Positions 1-9,140 are shown, numbered from the stretch's first letter. The stretch is 64,000 bases of DNA from Rhizobium sp. GN54 (GCF_021026345.1 NZ_JAJNCZ010000003.1:186001-250000); one strand, 5' to 3'. Program-made: numbers and translations. Notes: generated by a model not told the origin, from the letters alone.

Positions 1-16
1 GACGAGAGGCACCGGG

Positions 17-1630
17 ATGTATACCACGCGCGAAGCATCAGCGATTGTCCGGACCGGCGGTGTTGTCCTGGCCTCGATCCTGCTGTTTGCCGGGCTCTCG
101 ACGGCGGCGCTGCTCTTTCATGCCGAAGGCGGCGCCGGCGGCGCGCTGTTCGATGCCTACCTGTTTCGCGTTGCCCGCTTCACGCTGCTGCAGGCGGGCC
201 TTTCCACCATCCTTTCGGTGGCGCTCGCCATCCCCGTCGCCCGGGCGCTTGCGCGGCGCCGGAACTTTCCCGCACGCAACTGGATCGTCCGGTTGTCGGC
301 GCTTCCGCTCGGCCTGCCGGCCCTGGTAGCGACGCTCGGCATCGTCGAGGTCTGGGGCCGCCGCGGGGTCGTCAACCAAGCCCTGGCCGCGCTCGGCCTC
401 GACAATCCCGTCAGCGTCTACGGTCTGGCCGGCATTCTCATCGCCCATGTCTTTTTCAACCTGCCGCTCGCAGCCCGGCTGCTGATGGCGGGACTGGAGC
501 GAATTCCGGCCGAATACTGGCTGACCTCCGCCAATCTCGGCATGGGATCGGGAGCGACGTTCCGGCTGATCGAGTGGCCGGTCATGCGCGGCCTCCTGCC
601 GGGGATCGCCGGGCTCGTGTTCATGCTCTGCGCGACCAGCTTCACGATCGTGCTGACGCTCGGCGGCGGCCCGGCGGCCACCACGATCGAGGTCGCGATC
701 TATCAGGCGCTGCGCTTCGATTTCGACCCGCCGCGCGCCGTGATCCTCTCCGTCCTCCAGATCCTCCTGACCGGCACCCTGCTCTATCTCCTGCGGCTGC
801 TGGGCACGCCCGCCGAGGAGGCGCCGACCGCAGGCCGCGCCGTCCGCCGTTTCGACGGCAGGCGCGGGCGGCTTTCGGACGGCCTCGTGATCGCCGCCTT
901 CACCCTGTTCACCGCCGCGCCGCTCCTGGCCGTCGTCATGGCCGGCCTTGCCTCCGACCTGCCGCGGCTTGCCTCCGATCCGCTGCTGCACAGGGCGCTT
1001 GTCACGAGCCTTGCGATCGCGCTCGCCTCGGCTACGCTCTGCCTCGCCGTCGCAATGCCGGCTGTCGCGATCGCCCCGCTCGCCGCCGCCGACAGCGCGC
1101 CGGCGGCCCTGAAGTATCTCGCAGGCAGCCTGCAGGCCACGAGCTCGCTGATCCTGCTGGTTCCCCCGGTCGTGGTTGCGACCGGATGGTTCCTGATGCT
1201 GCGCAGCTTCGGCGAGGTCGGCCGCTTCGCGCCCTATGTCGTCATCGTCATCAACGCGCAGATGGCCCTTCCCTTCGTCATGCGGGTGCTGCAACCGGCC
1301 TATCGCACCCATATCGCCCGCACCGGCCGGCTCGCCGTCAGCCTCGGCGTCACCGGCTTGCACCGGCTGCGATGGATCGACCTGCCGGCGCTGAAGCGGC
1401 CGCTGCTGACGGCCTTCGCCTTCGCCATGGCGCTCTCCCTCGGCGATCTCGGCGCGGTCGCCATCTTCGGCGCGGACGGCCTCGTCACCCTGCCGTGGCT
1501 CCTGTTCAGCCGCATGGGCAGCTACCGGACCGCGGATGCGGCCGGCATCGCCCTGCTTCTCGGCGTCATCTGCCTGTTGCTGACGCTTCCCTCCACCGCC
1601 TCCGGCAGGACTGCGAAGAACGATGCCTGA
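17..1630 (+). CDS. thiP: Thiamine ABC transporter permease ThiP
   Basis: Inner-membrane permease of the thiamine/TPP importer ThiBPQ. The 537-residue protein has two homologous halves, each with about six hydrophobic helices, as in fused ThiP/FbpB-type permeases. The cytoplasmic EAA-like coupling loops lie near residues 165-190 and 435-465 and would contact ThiQ. The ATG start sits shortly after a purine-rich stretch (positions 1-15). The gene overlaps thiQ by 8 bases, so the two are one operon. The periplasmic binding protein ThiB is normally the upstream partner and would lie left of the window, as would any TPP riboswitch. Family assignment rests on the two-halved architecture and the thiQ neighbour; a related iron permease is the main alternative. 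Confidence 0.93.
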   Translation: MYTTREASAIVRTGGVVLASILLFAGLSTAALLFHAEGGAGGALFDAYLFRVARFTLLQAGLSTILSVALAIPVARALARRRNFPARNWIVRLSALPLGLPALVATLGIVEVWGRRGVVNQALAALGLDNPVSVYGLAGILIAHVFFNLPLAARLLMAGLERIPAEYWLTSANLGMGSGATFRLIEWPVMRGLLPGIAGLVFMLCATSFTIVLTLGGGPAATTIEVAIYQALRFDFDPPRAVILSVLQILLTGTLLYLLRLLGTPAEEAPTAGRAVRRFDGRRGRLSDGLVIAAFTLFTAAPLLAVVMAGLASDLPRLASDPLLHRALVTSLAIALASATLCLAVAMPAVAIAPLAAADSAPAALKYLAGSLQATSSLILLVPPVVVATGWFLMLRSFGEVGRFAPYVVIVINAQMALPFVMRVLQPAYRTHIARTGRLAVSLGVTGLHRLRWIDLPALKRPLLTAFAFAMALSLGDLGAVAIFGADGLVTLPWLLFSRMGSYRTADAAGIALLLGVICLLLTLPSTASGRTAKNDA

Positions 1631-2363
1631 CCATTCCACCTCCAGAACGGGCGCTCCCGCCATTCGCCTCGAGGCGGCAACGGTGCAGTTCGAGCAGAAG
1701 CGCCTCGTCTTTTCGTGCGACATCCCCACCGGCGCCCGCGTCGCCGTCACGGGGCCGTCGGGCTCGGGCAAGTCGACCCTCTTCAACGTCATCGCGGGGT
1801 TCCAACCGATCCGTTCGGGAACCGTCGAGATCTTCGGCAAGGACATGGCGGGACGCGAACCTGCCGAACGGCCGGTATCGATCATCTTCCAGGAGAACAA
1901 TCTCTTCGCCCATCTGAGCGTGGAGCAGAATGTCGGCCTCGGCATCGATCCTTCGCTGCGCCTCGGTGCACCGGAGCGCCAGCGGGTGGAACATGCGCTG
2001 GCCCGGGTCGGTCTCGGGGGCTACGGGCGGCGCAAGCCGGGCCTGCTCTCGGGCGGCGAGCGACAAAGGGTGGCGCTCGCCCGGGCTCTCGTGCGCAGCC
2101 GGCCGATCCTGCTCCTCGACGAACCCTTCGCCGCACTCGATCCCGCCATGCGCGCCGACATGGCCGGGCTCCTGCACGATCTTGCCGCCGAGACCGGAAG
2201 CACGCTGATGTTCATCACCCATCAGCTGGAGGACGTCCGGCGGCTTGCCGACCATGCCATCTTCGTCGACGGCGGAACAATCGCATTGATGGAACCGATC
2301 GCATCCTTTCTCGCAAATCGCGAGATCCCCGCTTTGGCGCGCTTCCTTGGCATTGATAGATAA
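1623..2363 (+). CDS. thiQ: Thiamine ABC transporter ATP-binding protein ThiQ
   Basis: Cytoplasmic ATPase that drives the ThiP permease. The 246-residue protein carries all ABC motifs: Walker A GPSGSGKS at residues 44-51, the Q-loop glutamine at about residue 90, signature LSGGE at 142-146, and Walker B ILLLDE at 162-167 followed by a switch histidine in ITHQ. Its length is typical for ThiQ. It starts inside the last codons of thiP (8-base overlap), which implies translational coupling. There is no obvious U-rich terminator directly after the stop codon. Confidence 0.93.
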   Translation: MPDHSTSRTGAPAIRLEAATVQFEQKRLVFSCDIPTGARVAVTGPSGSGKSTLFNVIAGFQPIRSGTVEIFGKDMAGREPAERPVSIIFQENNLFAHLSVEQNVGLGIDPSLRLGAPERQRVEHALARVGLGGYGRRKPGLLSGGERQRVALARALVRSRPILLLDEPFAALDPAMRADMAGLLHDLAAETGSTLMFITHQLEDVRRLADHAIFVDGGTIALMEPIASFLANREIPALARFLGIDR

Positions 2364-2638
2364 TACTTTTCGGACTGCACCTGCCATATTTTGGACGCCC
2401 CACTGTGTCACCGCAGCCACATCGGAAGCCGATTCTGGAATCGGGAGTTGCCGCCCAACGACGGTGCGACTATCTCTCGACCACGGGTCCGGACAGGATC
2501 CATCGGGCATATGCACGATATGTCGGACAGCCGTCGAACAATTCGAACTAACGAGGTTCTCCGACTTCGGTTCGGCTACGGTCCGGAAGTCGAGAACGCG
2601 CTTGCCTTGCGGGCAGGCGACAAGGTCTGTGAAAGGGC
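2364..2638. other. Intergenic region thiQ / M48 peptidase
   Basis: This 275-base gap holds no convincing gene. A short perfect dyad (arms at 2429-2435 and 2438-2444, two-base centre) lies in it and is more like a protein-binding site than an RNA hairpin. A 95-codon frame (2391-2678) crosses the gap but overlaps the next gene and has no family features. The promoter of the peptidase gene is presumably here, but no clear -35/-10 pair was found. Confidence 0.4.
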
Positions 2639-4156
2639 ATGGGGCGGATGCTGGAGAACCTTCAGCATGGAGGTTTGAGCAAGGAACGCGGAACGGTCGG
2701 CGCGCGCGCCGCGCTGGTGCTTGCGCTTGCCGGCCTGCTCGCCTCGTGCCAGTCGGCCCTGGAGCAGACCTACCAGCCGACCGTCGCCCCGTCGTCGAGC
2801 CCCCAGATCGTCGCGGAGGTGCAGAAGAACGATCCGCGTGCGGCCATGGGCGCGCGCGAACATCCGCGCATCGTCGCCAGTTACGGCGGGGAATACAAGG
2901 ACGCCAAGACAGAACGCCTCGTCGCCCGCATCGCCGGCGCGCTGACGGCGGTGTCGGAAAACCCCAACCAGTCCTACCGCATCACCATCCTGAACTCGCC
3001 GGCGATCAACGCCTTCGCGCTGCCCGGCGGCTATCTCTACGTCACCCGCGGCCTGCTGGCGCTTGCCAACGACGCCTCCGAAGTCGCCGCCGTCCTGTCG
3101 CACGAGATGGCCCACGTGACGGCCAATCACGGCATCGAGCGCCAGAAGAAGGAAGAGGCGGAGGTCATCGCCAGCCGCGTCGTCGCCGAAGTGCTCTCCA
3201 GCAACATCGCCGGCAAGCAGGCGCTCGCCCGCGGCAAGCTGCGGCTGGCGGCGTTTTCCCGGAACCAGGAACTCCAGGCGGATGTCATCGGCGTACGCAT
3301 GCTGGGCGAGGCCGGCTACGATCCCTATGCTGCGGCGCGCTTCCTCGACAGCATGGCCGCCTACGGGCAGTTCAACGCGGTCGATCCCGAGGCCGACCAG
3401 AGCCTGGACTTCCTGTCGAGCCATCCGAACGCGCCCCAGCGGGTGGAACTGGCGCGCCGCCATGCCCGCGCCTTCGGGGCGGAGGGCACGGTGGGAGACC
3501 GCGGCCGCGACTACTACCTCGCCGGCATCGACGGCCTGCTCTATGGCGACAGCCCGCAGGAGGGCTATGTCCGCGGGCAGACGTTCCTGCACGGCAAGCT
3601 CGGCATCCGCTTCGACGTGCCCGCCGGCTTCCAGATCGACAACAAGGCCGACGCCGTGCTGGCGACGGGTCCGGGCGACATCGCCATCCGTTTCGACGGC
3701 GTTGCCGACAACCAGCGCCAGAGCCTGGTGAACTACATTTCCAGCGGCTGGGTGACGGGCCTGAAGACCGACACGATCCGGCCCGCCACGATCAACGGGC
3801 TCGAGGCCGCCACTGCGCGGGCGGCGGCCGACCGCTGGGAATTCGATGTCACCGTCGTGCGAATCGGCAACCAGATCTACCGGTTTCTGACGGCCGTCCC
3901 CCAAGGCTCGCCCGCGCTCGAGCCGACGGCCGACGTCCTGAAGACGTCGTTCCGCCAGCTGACGCCCCAGGAAGTGGCCTCGCTGAAACCGCTGCGCGTG
4001 CGTGTCGTCACCGCGCGCGCAGGCGACACCGTCGCGTCGCTCGCCGGCCGCATGATGGGGACGGACAGGAAGCTTGACCTGTTCCGGCTGATCAATGCGA
4101 TGACGGCCACGAGCACGATCAAGCCCGGCGACAAGATCAAGATCATCACCGAGTAG
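2639..4156 (+). CDS. M48-family metalloprotease lipoprotein with C-terminal LysM-like domain
   Basis: Predicted zinc metalloprotease of the M48 (HtpX/BepA-like) family, likely attached to a membrane facing the periplasm and acting in envelope protein quality control. A hydrophobic signal ends in the lipobox LASC with the cysteine at residue 37. The zinc motif HEMAH is at 155-159 and the third ligand glutamate at 211 in ELQAD. The last 50 residues (about 453-505) resemble a LysM peptidoglycan-binding module (GDTVASLA, then IKPGDKIKI). The start is uncertain: ATG 2639, ATG 2648 and TTG 2675 are all in frame, and the last gives the most usual signal peptide length. It appears monocistronic. Family is secure; substrate is unknown. 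Confidence 0.88.
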   Translation: MGRMLENLQHGGLSKERGTVGARAALVLALAGLLASCQSALEQTYQPTVAPSSSPQIVAEVQKNDPRAAMGAREHPRIVASYGGEYKDAKTERLVARIAGALTAVSENPNQSYRITILNSPAINAFALPGGYLYVTRGLLALANDASEVAAVLSHEMAHVTANHGIERQKKEEAEVIASRVVAEVLSSNIAGKQALARGKLRLAAFSRNQELQADVIGVRMLGEAGYDPYAAARFLDSMAAYGQFNAVDPEADQSLDFLSSHPNAPQRVELARRHARAFGAEGTVGDRGRDYYLAGIDGLLYGDSPQEGYVRGQTFLHGKLGIRFDVPAGFQIDNKADAVLATGPGDIAIRFDGVADNQRQSLVNYISSGWVTGLKTDTIRPATINGLEAATARAAADRWEFDVTVVRIGNQIYRFLTAVPQGSPALEPTADVLKTSFRQLTPQEVASLKPLRVRVVTARAGDTVASLAGRMMGTDRKLDLFRLINAMTATSTIKPGDKIKIITE

Positions 4157-4300
4157 CCTGCCCGGGATCGTCGCCTTGGCGTGAACGCCACGATTGTGCC
4201 ATCTTTCGGCACGCCCTCACAGATGCTAATGAGATGAGGCCGTTTTCATTCGATGACAGGCGGATGACGTTTCGTGTGTCCGCAAACTGGCCAGGACCCT

Positions 4301-6370
4301 ATGCCGAAATTTCCCGCATATCTTCTGTCGCGCCTCGTCTTCGTGTTTTTGCTGATGCTCGCTCCCATGGCGACGGCCCAGACGCCGGCGCCTGCCGATG
4401 GCGCCGCACAGACGGCCGCCCCGCCGCCGGAGAAGGTCGCCGAGCTCATCAAGCTGCTGGACGATCCGGAGATCAGGAACTGGCTGCAGAACCGTCCCGC
4501 CTCGACAGCCGCGAAGGTCGAACAGGAGGCCACGCTGGAGGTCGAGAAGATGGAGGCGCAGGCACGCACCCGCTTCCAGGCGCTGCGTGCCGCCCTGCCG
4601 AGGATCCCGTCCGAGATCGCGTCGGCCGCAGGCAAGGTCCGCCAGCAGGCCAGCGAGAGCGGCTTCGCCCCGGCACTCTATCTCTTGCTCGGCATCGTCG
4701 GCGTCGGAGCGGCACTCGAATGGCTGTTCCGCAGGACCGCTTCCAGGGCGAAGTTCCAGAGCCCGGTCCTCACCCGCGCCTATGTCGAATTCGGCCCCTT
4801 GATCGTGTTCACCGTCGTCTCGACGCTGATCTTCATGGCCGTCGACTGGCCGCCGCTCGTCCGCGCCGTCATTCTCTACGCGCTGCTGGCGGTCATCGGC
4901 TATCGCCTGATCATGGGGCTCTGCCGTCTCTCCGTGGATACGGGCGGCATGTCGGCGTTCCAGTATTCTCGCATCCGGATCCTCGCGGCGGTGTTCACCC
5001 TCGGACTTGCCCTGTGGGCGATGTGCCGGCCGCTGGGCGTCGACAATGATGTACGGACCGATATCGTCTACCTGTTCTCGGTCGCGCTTTTCCTGATCGC
5101 GCTCGAAGCCGTCTGGCGACGCCCGGTCGATCGAAGGGGCAATCCCCCCACCCGGGTCGCCAACATCCTGGCGTCGCTCTATCTGGTGCTGCTCTGGCTG
5201 CTGTGGAGCATCGATTTCATGGGGCTGTTCTGGCTGGCCATCTACGCTGTCGTCCTGCCCCGTCTGCTGTCTGGTGCCGATCGCCTCACCCGGGCCTTCG
5301 CGTTGACGCGCTGGAACGAGGAGGACACGAACACCCCGCGGATGGTGCTGCTGCTCAGGGGCGTCCGCGCCATCATCCTCCTGCTGGCCCTGGGATGGCT
5401 TGGACTGAGCTGGTACTACAACCCGAGCGTCATCACGTCGGACAGCCCGTTCGTTCGCACGCTGGTATACGGACTGTTCAAGAGCATCGTCGTGCTCCTG
5501 ATCGTCGATCTCGCATGGCACCTGGCAAAGGCGTATATCGACCGCAGGCTGACGCCGGCATCCGACGATCTTGCCGTTTCGCCCGACGAAGCGGCCCGGC
5601 ACGCCCGGCTGCGGACGCTTCTCCCCATCTTCCGCAACGCCCTGGCGGCGGTGCTGATCTGCGTCGCCGCTATGACCATCCTTGCGGAGATGGGCGTCCA
5701 GATCGGCCCCCTGATCGCCGGCGCCGGCATCTTCGGCGTCGCCATCGGCTTCGGATCGCAAACGCTCGTCAAGGACATCGTCAGCGGCGTCTTCTACCTG
5801 ATGGACGATGCGTTCCGAGTAGGGGAATGGATCGAAAGCGGCAGCTACAACGGCGTCGTGGAATCCTTCAGCCTGCGCTCGATCCGGCTCAGGCATCACC
5901 GCGGATCGGTCTTCACCGTGCCCTTCGGTGAACTGGGCGCAATCCGCAACGGCAGCCGCGACTGGACCATTGACAAGTTCCGCGTCCGGGTGCCGTTCAA
6001 GACCGACATCGCCAAGGTCGGCAAGCTGGCCAAGGAAATCGGCAAGCAGCTCCAGGAGGATCCGGAACTCGGGCCGCACATCATCAAGACGCTGAGAATG
6101 AAGGGCGTCGAGCAGATCGGTGAATTCGGCATCGAGATCAGCTTCGGCTTCACCGCCAGGCCCACAGGCGAGCAGACGGCCATCCGCCGGCGCGCCTACA
6201 CCATGATTACGCAGGCCTTTGCGGAGAACGATATCTCGTTTGCCCAGCCGACGTTCCAGGTGGGCGGAGAGGGAGCAGGTGGAGAGGGAAAGGAGGCGGC
6301 CGCCGCCGCGATGTACAAGCGGCAGGCTGATGCGGCGGCCCTTGCCGCCGCCGAGGGTGGCAAGAAGTAG
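4301..6370 (+). CDS. Large mechanosensitive ion channel, MscS family
   Basis: Predicted inner-membrane tension-gated channel that releases solutes on hypo-osmotic shock. The 689-residue protein starts at ATG 4301; an in-frame GTG lies 27 bases upstream. It has a cleavable signal peptide, a periplasmic Ala/Glu-rich helical stretch, about ten hydrophobic helices and, near residues 465-490, the Gly/Ala-rich pore helix (IFGVAIGFGSQ) followed by the MscS beta domain. It is much longer than E. coli MscS (about 286 residues) and resembles YbdG/YbiO/MscM-like members. The C-terminal tail is rich in Gly, Ala and Lys. It runs convergent to rpoH2. Ion selectivity and gating threshold cannot be read from sequence. 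Confidence 0.9.
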   Translation: MPKFPAYLLSRLVFVFLLMLAPMATAQTPAPADGAAQTAAPPPEKVAELIKLLDDPEIRNWLQNRPASTAAKVEQEATLEVEKMEAQARTRFQALRAALPRIPSEIASAAGKVRQQASESGFAPALYLLLGIVGVGAALEWLFRRTASRAKFQSPVLTRAYVEFGPLIVFTVVSTLIFMAVDWPPLVRAVILYALLAVIGYRLIMGLCRLSVDTGGMSAFQYSRIRILAAVFTLGLALWAMCRPLGVDNDVRTDIVYLFSVALFLIALEAVWRRPVDRRGNPPTRVANILASLYLVLLWLLWSIDFMGLFWLAIYAVVLPRLLSGADRLTRAFALTRWNEEDTNTPRMVLLLRGVRAIILLLALGWLGLSWYYNPSVITSDSPFVRTLVYGLFKSIVVLLIVDLAWHLAKAYIDRRLTPASDDLAVSPDEAARHARLRTLLPIFRNALAAVLICVAAMTILAEMGVQIGPLIAGAGIFGVAIGFGSQTLVKDIVSGVFYLMDDAFRVGEWIESGSYNGVVESFSLRSIRLRHHRGSVFTVPFGELGAIRNGSRDWTIDKFRVRVPFKTDIAKVGKLAKEIGKQLQEDPELGPHIIKTLRMKGVEQIGEFGIEISFGFTARPTGEQTAIRRRAYTMITQAFAENDISFAQPTFQVGGEGAGGEGKEAAAAAMYKRQADAAALAAAEGGKK

Positions 6371-6464
6371 ACCGCCGCTTTCCGCCCGCGCCGCGTTGGA
6401 CGGCAATGCACGCCTACTGATCTGGCGCGCCATAGGGCGGGCCGAACCCGGCTTTCGACGTCAG

Positions 6465-7319
6465 TCAGGCGAATGCGGGCGATGCTTCGCAAAGCGCGAT
6501 GCGCAGCTTCTCCATCGCCCGGTTCTCGATCTGGCGGACGCGCTCCTTGGAAATCCCGAGGTCGGCGCCGAGCTCTTCCAAGGTCGAACTGCTGTCGGTG
6601 AGCCGCCTGGCCCGGATGATCTTCATCTCGCGCTCGTTCAGCCGTTCCAGTGCCCGATGCAGCCATTGGCGGCGGCGCTCGCCGTCGATCATCTCCGTGA
6701 CCTCTTCGTCCGGCAGGGGGGCGTCGCTTGCGAGAAAATCGATATGGCTGGCACCGTTCTCCTCGCCCCCGGAGACCGGAGCCTGCAGCGAGACGTCCGA
6801 CGAGGCAAGGCGCGCATCCATGTTGCGCACGTCGGCCGGGCTGACCTTCAACGCGGTCGCGATCTCGCGGTAGACGGATTCGGAGGTGAGATGGGCATCG
6901 CCCCGCGCGATGCGGGCCCGCAGCCGGCGCAGGTTGAAGAACAACGCCTTTTGCGCCGAACTCGTGCCACCGCGCACGATCGACCAGTTGCGCAGGACGT
7001 AGTCCTGGATCGAGGCGCGGATCCACCAGGTCGCATAGGTGGAGAAGCGAACCTCGCGCTCCGGTTCGAAGCGGGCAGCAGCCTCCAGAAGGCCGATATA
7101 CCCTTCCTGCAGCAGGTCGTTGAACGGCAGGCCGAAATTGCGGAAGCGCGCGGCAAGCGAAATCACCAGGCGCATATGGGCCATGGCGATGCGATTGCGG
7201 GCCTCCTGGTCATGATCCTTGCGCCACGCGAAGGCGAGCGCCTGTTCCTCTTCACGCTCGAGATAGGGAGCCGACATTGCGATCTTGATCATGCGACGGT
7301 CTGCGGCGGTGGTAGCCAT
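6465..7319 (-). CDS. rpoH: RNA polymerase sigma-32 family factor, RpoH2 type
   Basis: Alternative sigma factor of the RpoH family, which directs RNA polymerase to heat-shock or stress promoters. The 284-residue protein contains region 2 (DLLQEGYIGLLEA near residues 68-80), the diagnostic RpoH box QKALFFNLR at 123-131, and a region-4 helix-turn-helix (about 240-268) ending in ERVRQIENRAM. The start at 7319 follows a good GGGGAG ribosome binding site; the frame is open further upstream. Rhizobia usually carry two RpoH proteins; the neighbourhood with carD and fdxA and the divergent sequence suggest the second paralogue (oxidative and general stress), which is an inference. Confidence 0.92.
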   Translation of the reverse strand: MATTAADRRMIKIAMSAPYLEREEEQALAFAWRKDHDQEARNRIAMAHMRLVISLAARFRNFGLPFNDLLQEGYIGLLEAAARFEPEREVRFSTYATWWIRASIQDYVLRNWSIVRGGTSSAQKALFFNLRRLRARIARGDAHLTSESVYREIATALKVSPADVRNMDARLASSDVSLQAPVSGGEENGASHIDFLASDAPLPDEEVTEMIDGERRRQWLHRALERLNEREMKIIRARRLTDSSSTLEELGADLGISKERVRQIENRAMEKLRIALCEASPAFA

Positions 7320-7635
7320 TGGCGTCTCCCCTGAGCCGGGATTGAAAGGATCCCCGGTCAACGTGACCAGGGTATTCACCTGACAATGCATGCGTCTGCG
7401 AGATCTTCGCGGCGGCAGACCTGACCCGGGTCAAACGGACCCTCGGTCGGCCGCACGAGGACATGCTATACTGCTCGAGACCCACGAGCGAGTGGCAATC
7501 TTCATATCGTTAGGCTTTGCGGCCCGGACTGTTCCGCCTGCGCGGATGGCGTGTTTCGGACAAAACAACACAGAGCAAACGCGCCAGCATGGATTGTCAT
7601 TCGCCTGAACGTGCGCGCGCGGGAAAAGTTCCAAC
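7320..7635. other. Intergenic region upstream of rpoH2
   Basis: No credible gene is seen. The region should hold the rpoH2 promoter and leader. A perfect 12-base palindrome, TGACCCGGGTCA, lies at 7422-7433, about 100 bases before the rpoH2 start. A general-stress (EcfG-type) -35 element GGAAC is present on the minus strand at 7531-7535, but the matching -10 GTT is missing at the required spacing. Confidence 0.45.
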
Positions 7636-7664
7636 AAAAAACCCGGCTGGAGACCAGCCGGGTT
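7636..7664 (-). terminator. Rho-independent terminator of carD
   Basis: Read on the minus strand, a 10-base perfect stem (arms at 7640-7649 and 7655-7664, small loop) is followed by a run of six U residues encoded by the A tract at 7636-7641. It lies just after the carD stop codon at 7707. Confidence 0.9.
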
Positions 7665-7706
7665 GAATGTTCCGAAAAGGCGGATACCTCTACAGGCTGC
7701 CTCGTC

Positions 7707-8276
7707 TCAGGCTGCCTCGTCCTGGGCGTCGTCCTCTTCGATGGCCTTGCCGCGCTTGGGACCCTTGTTCAGGTTGGTCTCGACAAGGCGGACGGCTTCG
7801 GTTTCGGACATCTTGTTGACGGCGGCGATCTCGCGGGCCATGCGGTCGAGCGCTGCTTCATAGAGCTGGCGCTCGGAATAGGACTGCTCCGGCTGGTTTT
7901 CGGCGCGATAGAGATCGCGAACCACCTCTGCGATCGAGATCAGGTCGCCGGAATTGATCTTGGCATCATATTCCTGCGCGCGGCGCGACCACATGGTGCG
8001 CTTGACGCGGGCCTTGCCCTGAACAACCTTCAACGCGCGATCGACGAAATCGGTTTCGGAAAGCTTGCGCATGCCGATGGAAACAGCCTTTGCGACCGGA
8101 ACCTTCAGGCGCATCTTGTCCTTCTCGAAATCGATGACAAAAAGCTCGAGCTTCATGCCGGCGACTTCCTGTTCCTCGATGGCGACGATCTGGCCGACAC
8201 CGTGAGCCGGGTAGACGATCGATTCGCCGGTCTTGAAACCGTGACGCGTGGAAGACTTCTTCTGCTGGGTCGTCAT
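7707..8276 (-). CDS. carD: CarD/CdnL-family transcription regulator
   Basis: RNA-polymerase-binding regulator of the CarD_CdnL_TRCF family, which contacts the beta subunit and stabilises open complexes at housekeeping promoters such as rRNA promoters. The 189-residue protein has the Tudor-like N-terminal domain (about residues 12-70, including VYPAHGVGQI) and a helical DNA-binding C-terminal domain, then an acidic tail. ATG 8276 is preferred over an in-frame TTG three codons upstream because a GGGAG motif precedes it at 12 bases, whereas the TTG would be only three bases away. It sits downstream of fdxA on the same strand but has its own likely promoter and terminator. Confidence 0.92.
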   Translation of the reverse strand: MTTQQKKSSTRHGFKTGESIVYPAHGVGQIVAIEEQEVAGMKLELFVIDFEKDKMRLKVPVAKAVSIGMRKLSETDFVDRALKVVQGKARVKRTMWSRRAQEYDAKINSGDLISIAEVVRDLYRAENQPEQSYSERQLYEAALDRMAREIAAVNKMSETEAVRLVETNLNKGPKRGKAIEEDDAQDEAA

Positions 8277-8650
8277 TCTATTCAAATACTCCCTGTAACG
8301 CTCCCGGCGCGAGCCGGGGCCGGGTCAAGAAGGCCCGGGAAAGACGGAGACACCGTCTGGGTGGCACCATTCCTGGTCCGTCCAACAAGGCACAAACGAA
8401 TGCGATGGCACATCACGGAACGACAACGATGACGTTGCCTATAGGGGTGAGCGGCACCTTTGGGATCGTTTGCTTTCGTGGTGGTGTTCGGGCACACCAA
8501 GTGCCTCAACGTGGATCAGTGTTGCGACCCTACCACAAAAAAGTGCCGAAATCAATAATTTGCTTCGCATGGGTCATCAAGCCTGCCCTATCCCCTTTCG
8601 GACAGACCTGACCGGTTTTCCCCAATTCGAGCGACCCGACGACGGCGGCG
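8277..8650. other. carD leader and promoter region
   Basis: This 374-base stretch between fdxA and carD has no gene. A sigma-70-like promoter for carD lies far upstream (8527-8555), which would give a leader of about 245 nucleotides. The carD-proximal part contains a GC-rich inverted stretch (about 8301-8320) that could fold. The function of the leader is unknown. Confidence 0.5.
8527..8555 (-). promoter_or_regulatory. Predicted sigma-70-type promoter for carD
   Basis: On the minus strand, TTGATT (8550-8555) and TAGGGT (8527-8532) are separated by exactly 17 bases, in an AT-rich patch unlike the surrounding DNA. The -35 matches the consensus well and the -10 only partly. The distance to the carD start is about 250 bases. 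Confidence 0.4.
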
Positions 8651-8989
8651 TCAGTCGCCCTGGCCGGGCTCGGCGGAGAAGTACTTCTCGTACTTTCCTT
8701 CCTCGCCGTCATAGGCCTTCGCCTCCGGCATCGCGTCTTTCTTCACCGTGATATTCGGCCAGACCTGCGCAAATTCGGCGTTGATCTTCAACCACTTGTC
8801 GAGCCCCGGCTCCGTATCCGGTTTGATCGCCTCGGCAGGACATTCCGGCTCGCAGACACCGCAATCGATGCATTCGTCGGGATGGATCACCAGGAAGTTC
8901 TCGCCCTCGTAGAAGCAGTCAACCGGGCAGACCTCGACACAGTCCGTATATTTGCAGCGAATGCAATTGTCGGTCACGACGTACGTCAT
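8651..8989 (-). CDS. fdxA: 7Fe ferredoxin (3Fe-4S/4Fe-4S)
   Basis: Small cytoplasmic electron carrier of the seven-iron ferredoxin family (112 residues). Cysteines 9, 17 and 50 fit the 3Fe-4S site and cysteines 21, 40, 43 and 46 the 4Fe-4S site, the Azotobacter FdI arrangement; Cys12 is extra. The C-terminal 50 residues form the usual extension of this subfamily ([17 protein letters not shown]). A GGAG ribosome binding site precedes the ATG. It is followed on the same strand by carD. The redox partner is not evident from neighbours. Confidence 0.95.
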   Translation of the reverse strand: MTYVVTDNCIRCKYTDCVEVCPVDCFYEGENFLVIHPDECIDCGVCEPECPAEAIKPDTEPGLDKWLKINAEFAQVWPNITVKKDAMPEAKAYDGEEGKYEKYFSAEPGQGD

Positions 8990-9111
8990 GAGTTACTCCA
9001 GCGAAATTCCTGTCCGAAGGACGGTCGGCCGTCACTTCCGCCGGGAAGACCGGCGCAGGCGGAGGAATGCACCGCGCAAACGGCGCTGATCCCGCTCCCG
9101 CCCATGGGTCC

Positions 9112-9140
9112 GACGTAGCGACTTTGATCCCCGTTTGCAA
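9112..9140 (-). promoter_or_regulatory. Possible promoter for fdxA
   Basis: Minus-strand TTGCAA (9135-9140) and TACGTC (9112-9117) are 17 bases apart, within the 193-base gap between the S4-protein gene and fdxA. The -10 match is weak, so this is a tentative call. Confidence 0.25.

Noticed and set aside
38-1945. 635-codon minus-strand frame opposite thiP/thiQ
   Set aside because: Composition (Arg, Gly, Asp, Glu) is typical of the antisense frame of GC-rich coding DNA, and thiP and thiQ have full family motifs on the other strand.
2391-2678. 95-codon frame between thiQ and the M48 gene
   Set aside because: No family similarity seen, overlaps the next gene and lacks a good ribosome binding site.
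7509-7535. EcfG-type general stress promoter for rpoH2
   Set aside because: GGAAC is present on the minus strand at 7531-7535, but the required GTT -10 element at 16-19 bases is absent (TAACG is found instead).
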